Below are positions 1 through 5,970 of a stretch of DNA of 7,849 bases, in pieces (position 1 is the first letter of the stretch; every line of letters starts with the position of its first letter). The notes beneath the pieces were generated by a model. That model was given only the letters and a program-made list of their open reading frames with translations, made no database searches and was not told the DNA's origin. The DNA lies in NCBI GenBank assembly GCA_025927795.1, contig JAICKT010000199.1:1-7849 (forward strand), given 5' to 3'. The position numbers and the translations under genes were made by a program. The stretch comes from Parafilimonas sp. (GTDB lineage: Bacteria; Bacteroidota; Bacteroidia; Chitinophagales; Chitinophagaceae).

Positions 1-99
1 ACAAATGGTAGTGCGGCTGATGCCATACTTGTCGGCAAGCTTTCTAAAACCTCCGCCTTGCGTTAAATACTCCTGAATGATCTGTGTTTTTATATCCAT
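1..99 (-). CDS. IS transposase, N-terminal helix-turn-helix part (OrfA-like), partial at window edge
   Basis: The first 33 codons are visible. ATG at 99-97 begins MDIKTQIIQEYLTQGG and continues into an RKLADKYGISRTTI stretch (residues 19-32), a helix-turn-helix matching the start of IS3/IS150-type OrfA proteins, which bind the terminal inverted repeats. The rest of OrfA and the DDE catalytic ORF (OrfB) would lie left of position 1. The start lies 41 bases inside the proposed IS end and one base beyond an 8-bp inverted repeat, both consistent with an IS leader. The gene points in the same direction as the disrupted cupin gene, so transcription from that gene's promoter would run into it. Identification as a transposase rests on this short HTH segment plus the IS end. 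Confidence 0.75.
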   Translation of the reverse strand, partial: MDIKTQIIQEYLTQGGGFRKLADKYGISRTTIC

Positions 100-100
100 A

Positions 101-128
101 AAATAGGTGATTTTTAGTCAACCTATTT
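101..128 (-). repeat. 8-bp inverted repeat just upstream of the transposase start
   Basis: AAATAGGT (101-108) and ACCTATTT (121-128) are perfect reverse complements separated by 12 bases. The arm at 121-128 lies in the IS terminal region, and the other ends one base before the transposase ATG. In a transcript entering from outside the IS this would form a stem-loop covering the ribosome-binding region of the transposase. Hairpins that block translation from incoming transcripts are known for IS10 and IS50; applying that to this element is inference. Confidence 0.6.
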
Positions 129-512
129 CAGGACGAGACATTTTACAAAACCTTTCATGTATGCGTCCGGCCATGTAAAATCTTTTGTTAGTTGTGGTGC
201 ATGATTGAAAATATTAAATAAAAATATGCGCCATGCCGCCGGTCCTTTCTGAATCATGTCAATGTATTCACCAAAAGTTGTGTAATCATCTGCTTTATTA
301 ATTGGCGTATATGCATCGCTTTTTACATTGTTATAAATGCCAACTTTTTTATCGCCTACAATCTCTTTAAAATAATCCCAAGTCCATTTATTATAGGCTG
401 GCCATTGCTTTGCAAAATTTTTTATTACAACAGGAATTTGAGGCTGATAATATTTCGTTTTAAATTCTTCAGGGCTTATATCATCAACAACAGTAACCGG
501 TTTTAAATGCAT
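123..512 (-). pseudogene. Cupin_8/JmjC-like oxygenase gene, truncated by the insertion sequence
   Basis: The frame from ATG 512 gives 124 native residues plus five from the IS (stop TAG at 125-123). The native part begins MHLKPVTVVDDISPEEF and continues with IPVVIKNFAKQWPA, NKWTWDYFKEIVGD, and WRIFLFNIFNHAP, ending near WPDAYMKGF. These are hallmarks of the N-terminal half of cupin_8/JmjC-type Fe(II)/2-oxoglutarate-dependent oxygenases, which usually run to about 290 residues in Bacteroidota. The HxD...H iron site and the 2-oxoglutarate-binding residues lie in the missing half, so a product would be non-catalytic. A TTG at 533 would add seven residues, but it overlaps the -7 box, so ATG 512 is preferred. 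The native substrate (protein or RNA hydroxylation is typical) is not deducible. The 3' half may survive beyond the IS, left of the window. Confidence 0.8.
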
Positions 513-530
513 AGAGAATTGATTATACTG

Positions 531-562
531 CAAAATTAATTGTAAGCTAATGTTAACACAAA
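531..562 (-). promoter_or_regulatory. Bacteroidota sigma-ABfr-type promoter of the disrupted cupin gene
   Basis: On the minus strand, TTTG (562-559) is followed after 20 bases by TAATTTTG (538-531), matching the -33 TTTG / -7 TAnnTTTG consensus at normal spacing. The ATG at 512 lies 18 bases beyond the -7 box, implying a leader of roughly ten bases. The promoter is intact, so the truncated gene is probably still transcribed toward the IS. Confidence 0.6.
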
Positions 563-637
563 GTTGATATTAATTTCCTTTTTCGGTAACATAATATCTA
601 CCATTTTTAAACTTTTAATTTGCAATAAAACTTTGCT

Positions 638-1405
638 ATGCGAATCATTAGTTATAATGTAAACGGAATTCGATCTGCTATGAAAAAAGGATTTATTGAT
701 TGGCTGAAAACCGAACCTGCTGATGTGATCTGCGTGCAGGAAACTAAGGCATCAAAAGCAGATATTGATCATACTGTTTTTAATGAAATGGGTTATTTTG
801 ATTATTGGTATTCTGCACAAAAAAGAGGATACAGCGGCGTTGCTGTTTTTTCAAAAGTTGAACCTGCGAATATAAAATATGGAACAGGTCATAAAGTGAG
901 TGATGATGAAGGCAGGGTTTTGCAACTTGATTTTGGAGATACAAGATTGATAAACGCTTACTTTCCTTCCGGTACAACTGGTGAAGTGAGACAGAGTTTT
1001 AAATACGAATGGCTTGAAGAATTCTTCACTTATCTTGAAGCATTAAAGAAAACAAATCCGAAAATAATTTTGTGCGGAGATTATAATATTGCACATAAAG
1101 AAATTGATATTCATAATCCAAAAGGCAATGTAAAAACATCCGGGTTTTTGCCGGAAGAACGTGCATGGATGGACAAACTCTTTGAGAATGGATGGGTTGA
1201 TGCATTTCGCGTTTTACGCCCTGAACCGCATCGTTACAGTTGGTGGAGTCAGCGCTTTCCAACCGTAAGAGAACAAAATAAAGGTTGGAGAATTGATTAC
1301 ATCAACGTCACCTCAGCATTAAAAAATAATTTAAAAGATGCAGAAATTTTGCCTGATATAAAACACAGTGATCACTGTCCCGTTTATCTTGAAATAGATA
1401 TTTGA
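638..1405 (+). CDS. xth: Exodeoxyribonuclease III (AP endonuclease, ExoIII/APE1 family)
   Basis: Mg2+-dependent 3'-to-5' exonuclease and AP endonuclease of base-excision repair, acting in the cytoplasm. The 255-residue protein has the usual family length and is complete: it starts at MRIISYNVNGIRSA, directly at the family's first beta-strand. Visible catalytic residues are N7 and E35 (VQETK) for metal binding, Y108 (NAYFPSG), D148 and N150 (LCGDYNIAH), D220 (WRIDYI), and D245/H246 (HSDHCP), equivalent to APE1 N68, E96, Y171, D210/N212, D283 and D308/H309. A TTAATTTG sequence at 615-622 is an imperfect -7 box, 15 bases before the ATG, without a convincing -33 TTTG. The gene is divergent from the cupin remnant, and the next plus-strand gene starts 31 bases downstream. 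Confidence 0.95.
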   Translation: MRIISYNVNGIRSAMKKGFIDWLKTEPADVICVQETKASKADIDHTVFNEMGYFDYWYSAQKRGYSGVAVFSKVEPANIKYGTGHKVSDDEGRVLQLDFGDTRLINAYFPSGTTGEVRQSFKYEWLEEFFTYLEALKKTNPKIILCGDYNIAHKEIDIHNPKGNVKTSGFLPEERAWMDKLFENGWVDAFRVLRPEPHRYSWWSQRFPTVREQNKGWRIDYINVTSALKNNLKDAEILPDIKHSDHCPVYLEIDI

Positions 1406-1424
1406 TAAATGCTTTTCATTTATA
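1404..1424 (+). repeat. Small AT-rich hairpin between xth and the GH16 gene
   Basis: ATAAATG (1405-1411), a five-base loop, and CATTTAT (1417-1423) form a perfect 7-bp stem at the xth stop codon. It is AT-rich and is not followed by a run of T, so it may attenuate or protect the mRNA end, but it does not qualify as an intrinsic terminator. The downstream gene may therefore be cotranscribed with xth. Confidence 0.3.
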
Positions 1425-1436
1425 TTAATTTTATGC

Positions 1437-2246
1437 ATGACCAACTTTTTTAAAATGACACAAATATTTTCTTCTTTCATTTTGGTTTGCCTGTTTTCGT
1501 TTTGTAAAAAATCGACTGACGCGAGTGCAAATCAGCCACCCTCAGATCAGCAACAAGACACATCCACTTATCAATTAGTTTGGAGTGATGAATTTGATAA
1601 ACCAACTATTGATACATCTGTTTGGAATTTTGAAATTGATGGTAACGGCGGAGGTAATCATGAACAAGAATATTATCAACGAAATAATGCAACTATTGAA
1701 AATGGAAATTTGATTATCACTGCAAAAAAAGAAAGTGTTGGTTCTCATAATTACACATCATCACGCATAACAACGCAAGGCAAAAAAGAATTTGAATATG
1801 GAAGGATAGAAGCGCGCATTAAAATACCGGTTGGACAAGGTTTTTGGCCGGCGTTCTGGATGTTGGGTTCAAATATAAATTCTGTTGGTTGGCCGAAGTG
1901 TGGAGAAACAGACATTATGGAGCACATCAACACAGATAGCCTTATTTACGGCACATTGCATTGGGATAATAATGGTCATGTGCAAAGCGGCGACACTATT
2001 ACTTCAACGCCATCAGAATATCATGTATACAGTGTTGAATGGGATAAGAATACAATTAGATGGTTTATTGATAGCACGCAATATCATGAAGTAAATATTA
2101 CAACAAACAGCACAGAAGAATTTCATCAGCCGTTTTTTATCTTATTAAACTTCGCGGTTGGCGGCGATTGGCCCGGCCAAACAATTAATGATAATTTATT
2201 GCCTGCAAAAATGTATGTGGATTATGTGAGAGTGTATCAAAAATAG
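1437..2246 (+). CDS. Secreted GH16 family beta-glucanase (laminarinase-like), probable lipoprotein
   Basis: Glycoside hydrolase family 16 enzyme, expected to cleave beta-1,3- or beta-1,3-1,4-glucans by a retaining mechanism outside the cytoplasm. The 269 residues comprise a hydrophobic signal (about 8-22), a Thr/Ser/Gln-rich linker (24-44) and one GH16 beta-jellyroll (about 47-269). LVWSDEFD, GRIEARIK and GFWPAFWMLG are typical GH16 strands. The catalytic motif is ETDIME: E157 nucleophile, D159, E162 acid/base. C23 followed by KKS suggests a lipoprotein, but Phe at -1 (L-F-S-F-C) is an unusual lipobox. The start could be ATG 1437 or ATG 1455; the latter leaves a more typical signal. No carbohydrate-binding module is present, and there are no SusC/SusD neighbours, so this is a stand-alone enzyme. 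Exact glucan specificity cannot be read from sequence alone. Confidence 0.9.
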   Translation: MTNFFKMTQIFSSFILVCLFSFCKKSTDASANQPPSDQQQDTSTYQLVWSDEFDKPTIDTSVWNFEIDGNGGGNHEQEYYQRNNATIENGNLIITAKKESVGSHNYTSSRITTQGKKEFEYGRIEARIKIPVGQGFWPAFWMLGSNINSVGWPKCGETDIMEHINTDSLIYGTLHWDNNGHVQSGDTITSTPSEYHVYSVEWDKNTIRWFIDSTQYHEVNITTNSTEEFHQPFFILLNFAVGGDWPGQTINDNLLPAKMYVDYVRVYQK

Positions 2247-2252
2247 TAAGCA

Positions 2253-2819
2253 CTAATCTTTATTCAGCATTTCAATAATTTCTTTTGTTGTTCCTGCTTC
2301 ACCTAAACGAGGAAAAATAATTTCTATGCTGTGGTTATATGCTGATTCATTTCTATCTGCCATTGCATCTTTTGCTAAAGTAATATTATAACCAAGTTCA
2401 CTTGCAGCTCTTGCAGTTCCTTCAACGCCGATACTTGTAGAGATTCCTCCCAATACAATATTGGTGATTGATTTTTTTTTAAGCTCATTGTGTAATTCTG
2501 TTTCGAAAAATGCATTCCACGTATGCTTGGTAATGTAGATATCATTTTTATTTGCATTGATTTTATCGGTTACCTGATAAGCATTTTCATCAGTGGGGAA
2601 TGGTGGCATCTTAGCTTCTTTTCTTGATTGCATCCAAGCACCCGAGGGCTTTACGTTTACTAAAACAATCGGTAATTGTTTTTTTCTGAATGCAGCTATC
2701 AAACCATTTACATTCTTTAAAACATCTTCAACTGAATGTGGTTTTGTTTGAACTGATACAACAGAATTCTGCAAATCAATTAATACTAATGCCGTGTTTT
2801 TATCTATTGCTGTAATCAT
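2253..2819 (-). CDS. Isochorismatase-fold hydrolase lacking the catalytic cysteine (YecD/EntB-like subgroup)
   Basis: The 188-residue protein has the full length and fold markers of the isochorismatase superfamily: VLIDLQN with D15 near the N-terminus, YITKHTWNAF with K98, and the loop GGISTSIGVEGTARAAS (124-140). In cysteine hydrolases (nicotinamidase, N-carbamoylsarcosine amidase, RutB) this loop reads TxxCVxxT with a nucleophilic Cys; here the aligned residue is G131. EntB and PhzD, and to my recollection E. coli YecD, also lack this Cys, so vinyl-ether or non-covalent hydrolysis, or a non-enzymatic role, is possible. It starts 11 bases after the MFS gene and is the last gene of the marR-MFS operon, suggesting it acts on the compound the pump handles (inference). 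It converges on the GH16 gene with a six-base gap. Confidence 0.88.
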   Translation of the reverse strand: MITAIDKNTALVLIDLQNSVVSVQTKPHSVEDVLKNVNGLIAAFRKKQLPIVLVNVKPSGAWMQSRKEAKMPPFPTDENAYQVTDKINANKNDIYITKHTWNAFFETELHNELKKKSITNIVLGGISTSIGVEGTARAASELGYNITLAKDAMADRNESAYNHSIEIIFPRLGEAGTTKEIIEMLNKD

Positions 2820-2830
2820 ACTTAAGTTTT

Positions 2831-4117
2831 TTATGATGCTGCTGCTTCAACAGGTTGCAATGTTTCAGCCTTATTCATATCAACCGCTTTTAATTTATTC
2901 CGTTTCAAAAAGCGGAAATGTAAATATCCGATAAACAAAGCAATGCAACCTTCAGCCAATACCGTATTGGGCACACCAATTATTTGTGAAACAGAACCCA
3001 CAATTAATCCACCTATTGGTTGCATTCCAAAAAATGCCATTGCATAAAAGCTAATCATCCGCCCACGCATTTTAGTGTCAACAGTTGTTTGAACTAATGT
3101 ATTGGTGATAGTAATTTGAGACATCATTCCAAAACCTGCAAGCATTGCACACATTAATGCCAACGGATAAAAATACATGTGCGAAAACAAAACCAAACCT
3201 GCTCCGAAAACCAGCGTATTTATCGCAAGTATCTTTCTTAAATTGCTGCCCGGTTTTAATGATGCAAGAAACATGGCGCCACCAAAAGCACCTAAGCCAA
3301 TCACACTATCAATAATACCAAAAGTAGAGGCATTGCCTTTAAAAATATCTTTTGCATAAACAGCCATAAGTGTGGTAAATGGTAAAACGAAAAGACTAAT
3401 AAGCGCCAGCATACTGATTATAAACCTGATTGATTTTTGCTGTTTCAGATAATTCCATCCATCTTTTAAATCCTGTATAATATTTTTTTCATGATGTACT
3501 GTTCTTCCTTTTGGCAAACGCATCATTAATACAGATGTAATTACTGCAATAAAACTTATCGCATTCAAACCGAAACAAAAAACATCCCCAAATTTTTCTA
3601 AGATTATTCCTGCAATGGCAGGACCAATTAACCTGGATAAATTAACCATTGATGAATTTAGTGCCAGTGCATTGCCGAGATATCTCTTGTCTTCAATTAA
3701 TTCGTTTACTAAAGATTGCCTCGCCGGCACATCAAACGCATTAATAATACCAAGCATAAAGCTTAGCGCTAATATTCCCCAAACATTATAATGTTTTGAA
3801 ATGATAAGTAACGTTAATAACACTGCCTGCACCATTGATGCGATCTGTGTAATTAATAACAAGCGATAACGGTTATAACGGTCTGCAGTTACACCGCCAA
3901 TAAAAGAAAAAATAAATGCAGGAAACATGCTGGCAAACAAAGAAAGCCCCAACATAAACTTTGAATGTGTAAGTGCATATACTACCCAACTTACTGCCGT
4001 TTTCTGCATCCATGTACCAATAAGCGATATGGATTGTCCAACAATATATAACCTGTAGTTGCGGCTTTTAAAAGCATTGAATGTTGTGATCTTCATTTTA
4101 CTTTTCTTCTCAGTCAT
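2831..4117 (-). CDS. MFS exporter (MFS_3 / EntS-like drug or metabolite efflux protein)
   Basis: Inner-membrane major facilitator protein of 428 residues, with about 12 hydrophobic segments by eye. Near residue 74 is a motif-A loop (GGVTADRYNRYRLLL) between TM2 and TM3. NAFDVPARQSLVNELI and NSSMVNLSRLIGPAIAG are characteristic of the MFS_3 group that includes the EntS enterobactin exporter. The MRGRMISFYAM loop is the second-half counterpart. The C-terminal tail (about 25 residues) is hydrophilic. Three starts are possible: TTG 4129, ATG 4117 and ATG 4096. ATG 4117 overlaps the end of marR by eight bases, suggesting translational coupling, while 4096 starts at MKITTFNAF, close to the family's usual N-terminus. 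Neighbours (MarR repressor, hydrolase) indicate regulated efflux of a small toxic or signalling compound; the substrate is unknown. Confidence 0.9.
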   Translation of the reverse strand: MTEKKSKMKITTFNAFKSRNYRLYIVGQSISLIGTWMQKTAVSWVVYALTHSKFMLGLSLFASMFPAFIFSFIGGVTADRYNRYRLLLITQIASMVQAVLLTLLIISKHYNVWGILALSFMLGIINAFDVPARQSLVNELIEDKRYLGNALALNSSMVNLSRLIGPAIAGIILEKFGDVFCFGLNAISFIAVITSVLMMRLPKGRTVHHEKNIIQDLKDGWNYLKQQKSIRFIISMLALISLFVLPFTTLMAVYAKDIFKGNASTFGIIDSVIGLGAFGGAMFLASLKPGSNLRKILAINTLVFGAGLVLFSHMYFYPLALMCAMLAGFGMMSQITITNTLVQTTVDTKMRGRMISFYAMAFFGMQPIGGLIVGSVSQIIGVPNTVLAEGCIALFIGYLHFRFLKRNKLKAVDMNKAETLQPVEAAAS

Positions 4118-4550
4118 CTTCAAAATCAACCAACTTACTTAATGGAACAAGTGCTTTTTTTAATACACCAATTTCTTGAGTTGTACATTTATTTATAAGC
4201 GCCTGGTATAACCAGCTATCACGTTCACTGCGCACTTGCTTTAAGATTGCAGCGCCTTTTGCAGATAGAGAAATAATTGACTTGCGTTTATCTTCTTTTG
4301 AAATACGCCGGTTAATATAACCCAACTCGTATAAATGATTTAATATCTGCGACATTGACTGGTTCGTAATTTTTTCCATTGAAGCGAGCTCATTAGGTAA
4401 TAACTCGCCATGCAAATCAAGTAAACCCATTGTTGACCGTTCTGTTAATGAAAGCGACATGCCTGTAACCGAATGTTTACGCAGCTTTTTAATAAGCCTT
4501 GTAATAACTGTGCGCATTTCAGAAGCTAACTGTAAATCTGTTTGTTTCAT
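4110..4550 (-). CDS. MarR family winged-helix transcriptional regulator
   Basis: The 146-residue length is normal for MarR proteins, which are homodimeric repressors released from palindromic operators by phenolic or other small ligands, or by oxidation. The winged-helix region spans about residues 36-100: ELLPNELASMEKITNQSMSQILNHL supplies the HTH, and RRISKEDKRKSIISLSAKG is the beta-wing with the family's D-x-R (D87, R89). The N- and C-terminal helices provide the dimer interface. A single Cys (C122) lies outside the DNA-binding part. It is the first gene of an operon with the MFS exporter, whose preferred ATG overlaps the marR stop region. A perfect palindrome at 4566-4584 overlaps the -7 box, indicating negative autoregulation of the whole operon (inference from position). 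Confidence 0.92.
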   Translation of the reverse strand: MKQTDLQLASEMRTVITRLIKKLRKHSVTGMSLSLTERSTMGLLDLHGELLPNELASMEKITNQSMSQILNHLYELGYINRRISKEDKRKSIISLSAKGAAILKQVRSERDSWLYQALINKCTTQEIGVLKKALVPLSKLVDFEDD

Positions 4551-4565
4551 TATTATAAAGTAAAC

Positions 4566-4584
4566 TTGTAAGTTTGCCTTACAA
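4566..4584. promoter_or_regulatory. Candidate MarR operator (7-5-7 palindrome)
   Basis: TTGTAAG (4566-4572), TTTGC, CTTACAA (4578-4584): a perfect 7-bp inverted repeat with a five-base centre, 19 bp in total. That is the size and symmetry bound by MarR dimers. It sits 15 bases upstream of the marR ATG and overlaps the -7 box and expected start site, where a bound repressor would block transcription. Assigning it to this MarR protein is inference from position and symmetry. Confidence 0.65.
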
Positions 4585-4589
4585 AATTA
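4582..4589 (-). promoter_or_regulatory. -7 promoter box of the marR-MFS-hydrolase operon
   Basis: TAATTTTG on the minus strand (4589-4582) matches the TAnnTTTG consensus exactly. A -33 TTTG is not clear: the expected position falls in the T-run of the upstream terminator. Three bases of the box lie in the palindrome at 4566-4584. Confidence 0.5.
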
Positions 4590-4599
4590 CAATAGTTGA

Positions 4600-4631
4600 C
4601 TGAAATAAAAAACCCACAATTTGTGTGGGTT
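4600..4631 (-). terminator. Intrinsic terminator of the aminotransferase gene
   Basis: AACCCACA (4611-4618) and TGTGGGTT (4624-4631) form a perfect 8-bp stem with a five-base loop. Read on the minus strand, the stem lies 24 bases past the aminotransferase stop and is followed by TTTTTTATTTC, a good U-tract. It insulates the marR operon from upstream readthrough. Confidence 0.85.
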
Positions 4632-4655
4632 GTATAAAATTGATAAAAATAATTC

Positions 4656-5846
4656 CTATTTCAACTTTGCCAGCGCATCTTTAATTCTTGCCCAGCCCTT
4701 TTCAATATTCTGCATGCTGTTGGCAAAAGAAAAACGAACGCAATTAGGTTCGCCGAATGCATCACCCATTACGCTTGAAACATGTGCAGTATTTAAAAGA
4801 TACATGCATAAATCATTTGCATTGTTGATAGTTGTTGTGCCATCGCTCTTGCCATAATAAGAACTAACATCTGGAAAAATATAGAAGGCACCCTGTGGTT
4901 CAAAACATTTTAAACCCGGAACTTCTTTTACCAATTCCAATACTTTTTTTCTGCGTGCTACAAATTGTTCAACCATTTTATGGCTTGGCGTTAAATCCTC
5001 TGTCAACGCATTGATGGCAGAACGTTGTGCAATAGAATTTGTACCGCTCGTAAATTGTCCTTGTATTTTCTCGCATGCTTTTGCGATTTCTGGATTTGCA
5101 GCGATGTAACCCAAACGCCAGCCAGTCATTGCAAAACCTTTACTCAAGCCATTTACAATTATTACGTGGTCTTTCAAATCATCAAACTGCGCAATGCTTT
5201 CATGCTTGCCAACAAAATTGATGTATTCATAAATTTCATCAGAAATAATTGCAATGTTTGGATGCTTGCGAAAAACATCAGCCAAAGCACTCAACTCTTC
5301 TTTTGAATAAACAGCACCTGACGGATTGCATGGTGATGAAAATAAAAATGCTTTTGTTTTTGGCGTGATTGCTTTTTCTAATTCATCAGCAGAAATTTTA
5401 AAATCGTTTTCAAGCTTCGTGCGAATTTCTACCACTTTTCCTTCTGCTAATTTTACTAATTCAGAATAGGTTACCCAATATGGTGTTGGAATAATTACTT
5501 CTTCGCCTTTATCAACCAAAGCCAAAATAACATTCGCCAAACTTTGTTTTGCTCCTGTTGATACAACAATATTTTCCGGCTTATATTCTAAATTATTATC
5601 GCGTTTAAATTTTGTGCAAACTGCTTCGCGCAAATCAAGATAACCGGGCACAGGAGTATAGTGACTCCAGTTATCTTCAATAGCTTTTATTGCAGCGTTT
5701 TTTATGTGCTCAGGTGTATTGAAATCAGGTTCACCCAAACTCAAATCAATCACATCAACTCCCTTTGCTCTCAGTTCGCGACCGAGCTTTGCCATTTTCA
5801 AGGTTTCCGGCTCATTAAATCTTTGTAATAAAGAAGACAGTTGCAT
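4656..5846 (-). CDS. aspC: Class I (fold type I) PLP aminotransferase, aspartate aminotransferase-like
   Basis: Transfers an amino group between an amino acid (probably aspartate) and 2-oxoglutarate using pyridoxal phosphate, in the cytoplasm. With start ATG 5846 the protein is 396 residues, the normal size. Visible residues include SLGEPDF near the N-terminus, the GAKQSL cofactor-phosphate loop, N174 (SPCNPSG), D203 and Y206 (ISDEIYEY), the Schiff-base lysine K236 (GLSKGFAMTGWRLGY), and R371 (CVRFSFA) for the substrate carboxylate. The frame stays open to 5927, but those extra codons contain the promoter and part of an inverted repeat and do not look like protein, so 5846 is preferred. A strong terminator follows the stop. 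Substrate specificity within this subgroup (Asp, or also prephenate or aromatic amino acids) is not certain from sequence, so the symbol is provisional. Confidence 0.9.
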   Translation of the reverse strand: MQLSSLLQRFNEPETLKMAKLGRELRAKGVDVIDLSLGEPDFNTPEHIKNAAIKAIEDNWSHYTPVPGYLDLREAVCTKFKRDNNLEYKPENIVVSTGAKQSLANVILALVDKGEEVIIPTPYWVTYSELVKLAEGKVVEIRTKLENDFKISADELEKAITPKTKAFLFSSPCNPSGAVYSKEELSALADVFRKHPNIAIISDEIYEYINFVGKHESIAQFDDLKDHVIIVNGLSKGFAMTGWRLGYIAANPEIAKACEKIQGQFTSGTNSIAQRSAINALTEDLTPSHKMVEQFVARRKKVLELVKEVPGLKCFEPQGAFYIFPDVSSYYGKSDGTTTINNANDLCMYLLNTAHVSSVMGDAFGEPNCVRFSFANSMQNIEKGWARIKDALAKLK

Positions 5847-5848
5847 TG

Positions 5849-5870
5849 CTTTAAAATTTGCGCAAATATA
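5849..5870 (-). promoter_or_regulatory. -7 promoter box and short leader of the aminotransferase gene
   Basis: TATATTTG (minus strand, 5870-5863) is an exact TAnnTTTG match, 16 bases before ATG 5846. It runs into TTTGCGCAAATTTTAAAG (5866-5849), a stretch identical to one in the DUF2795 promoter. ATTTGCGCAAAT (5856-5867) is a 12-bp palindrome. No clear -33 TTTG is present. The box decides the start codon by placing the 5927 alternative upstream of transcription. Confidence 0.6.
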
Positions 5871-5970
5871 AGCCCCAGCCCTAAAGGGAGTAATTATACA
5901 AGCTGATAATTTAAATAAAGTAAACATTGGTACGCTTAATATTTGCTTAACGCCCTTCAGGGTTGGGGCT
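5871..5970. repeat. Imperfect 18-bp inverted repeat between lolD and the aminotransferase gene
   Basis: The arm AGCCCCAGCCCTAAAGGG (5871-5888) pairs with CCCTTCAGGGTTGGGGCT (5953-5970) at 16 of 18 positions, across a 64-base AT-rich centre. The arms are strikingly more GC-rich than their surroundings. One touches the lolD stop codon; the other abuts the -7 box of the aminotransferase promoter. It resembles short dispersed intergenic repeats with CCCTnnAGGG cores that I recall from Bacteroidota genomes, but copy number cannot be seen here. It could act as an mRNA 3'-end structure for lolD. Confidence 0.6.

Larger units (their letters stand above)
1..140 (-). mobile_element. End of an IS3-like insertion sequence (5' end relative to its transposase; continues beyond the left edge)
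   Basis: Read on the minus strand, the element starts at 140 with TGTCTCGTCC, giving the 5'-TG end typical of IS3-family termini, and leads after about 40 bases into a transposase N-terminus (99 to 1). The boundary at 140/141 is supported independently: the neighbouring cupin-type reading frame stays protein-like up to codon 143-141 and then ends after five more codons (C-L-V-L-K-stop) that lie in the IS terminus. The opposite end and the target duplication are outside the window, so family and completeness cannot be confirmed. IS3 family, IS150-like group, is the best guess from the transposase start and the TG terminus; a related family is possible. Confidence 0.75.

Noticed and set aside
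513..533. TTG start for the cupin gene
   Set aside because: The codon lies inside the exact -7 box (531-538), so it is unlikely to be in the mRNA.
1405..1423. Hairpin after xth as an intrinsic terminator
   Set aside because: The stem is almost all A-T pairs and no T-run follows.
2247..2252. Bidirectional terminator between GH16 and the isochorismatase-fold gene
   Set aside because: The gap is six bases and I found no stem-loop there or just inside either gene.
4118..4129. TTG start for the MFS gene
   Set aside because: Two in-frame ATG codons (4117, 4096) follow closely and fit the operon overlap better.
5025..5306. 93-codon plus-strand frame inside the aminotransferase gene
   Set aside because: It lies antisense to a strongly conserved enzyme; its translation is Cys-rich and has no family resemblance.
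5847..5927. N-terminal extension of the aminotransferase frame
   Set aside because: The added 27 codons cover the -7 box and an arm of the inverted repeat, and the family N-terminus fits MQLSSLLQRF at 5846.
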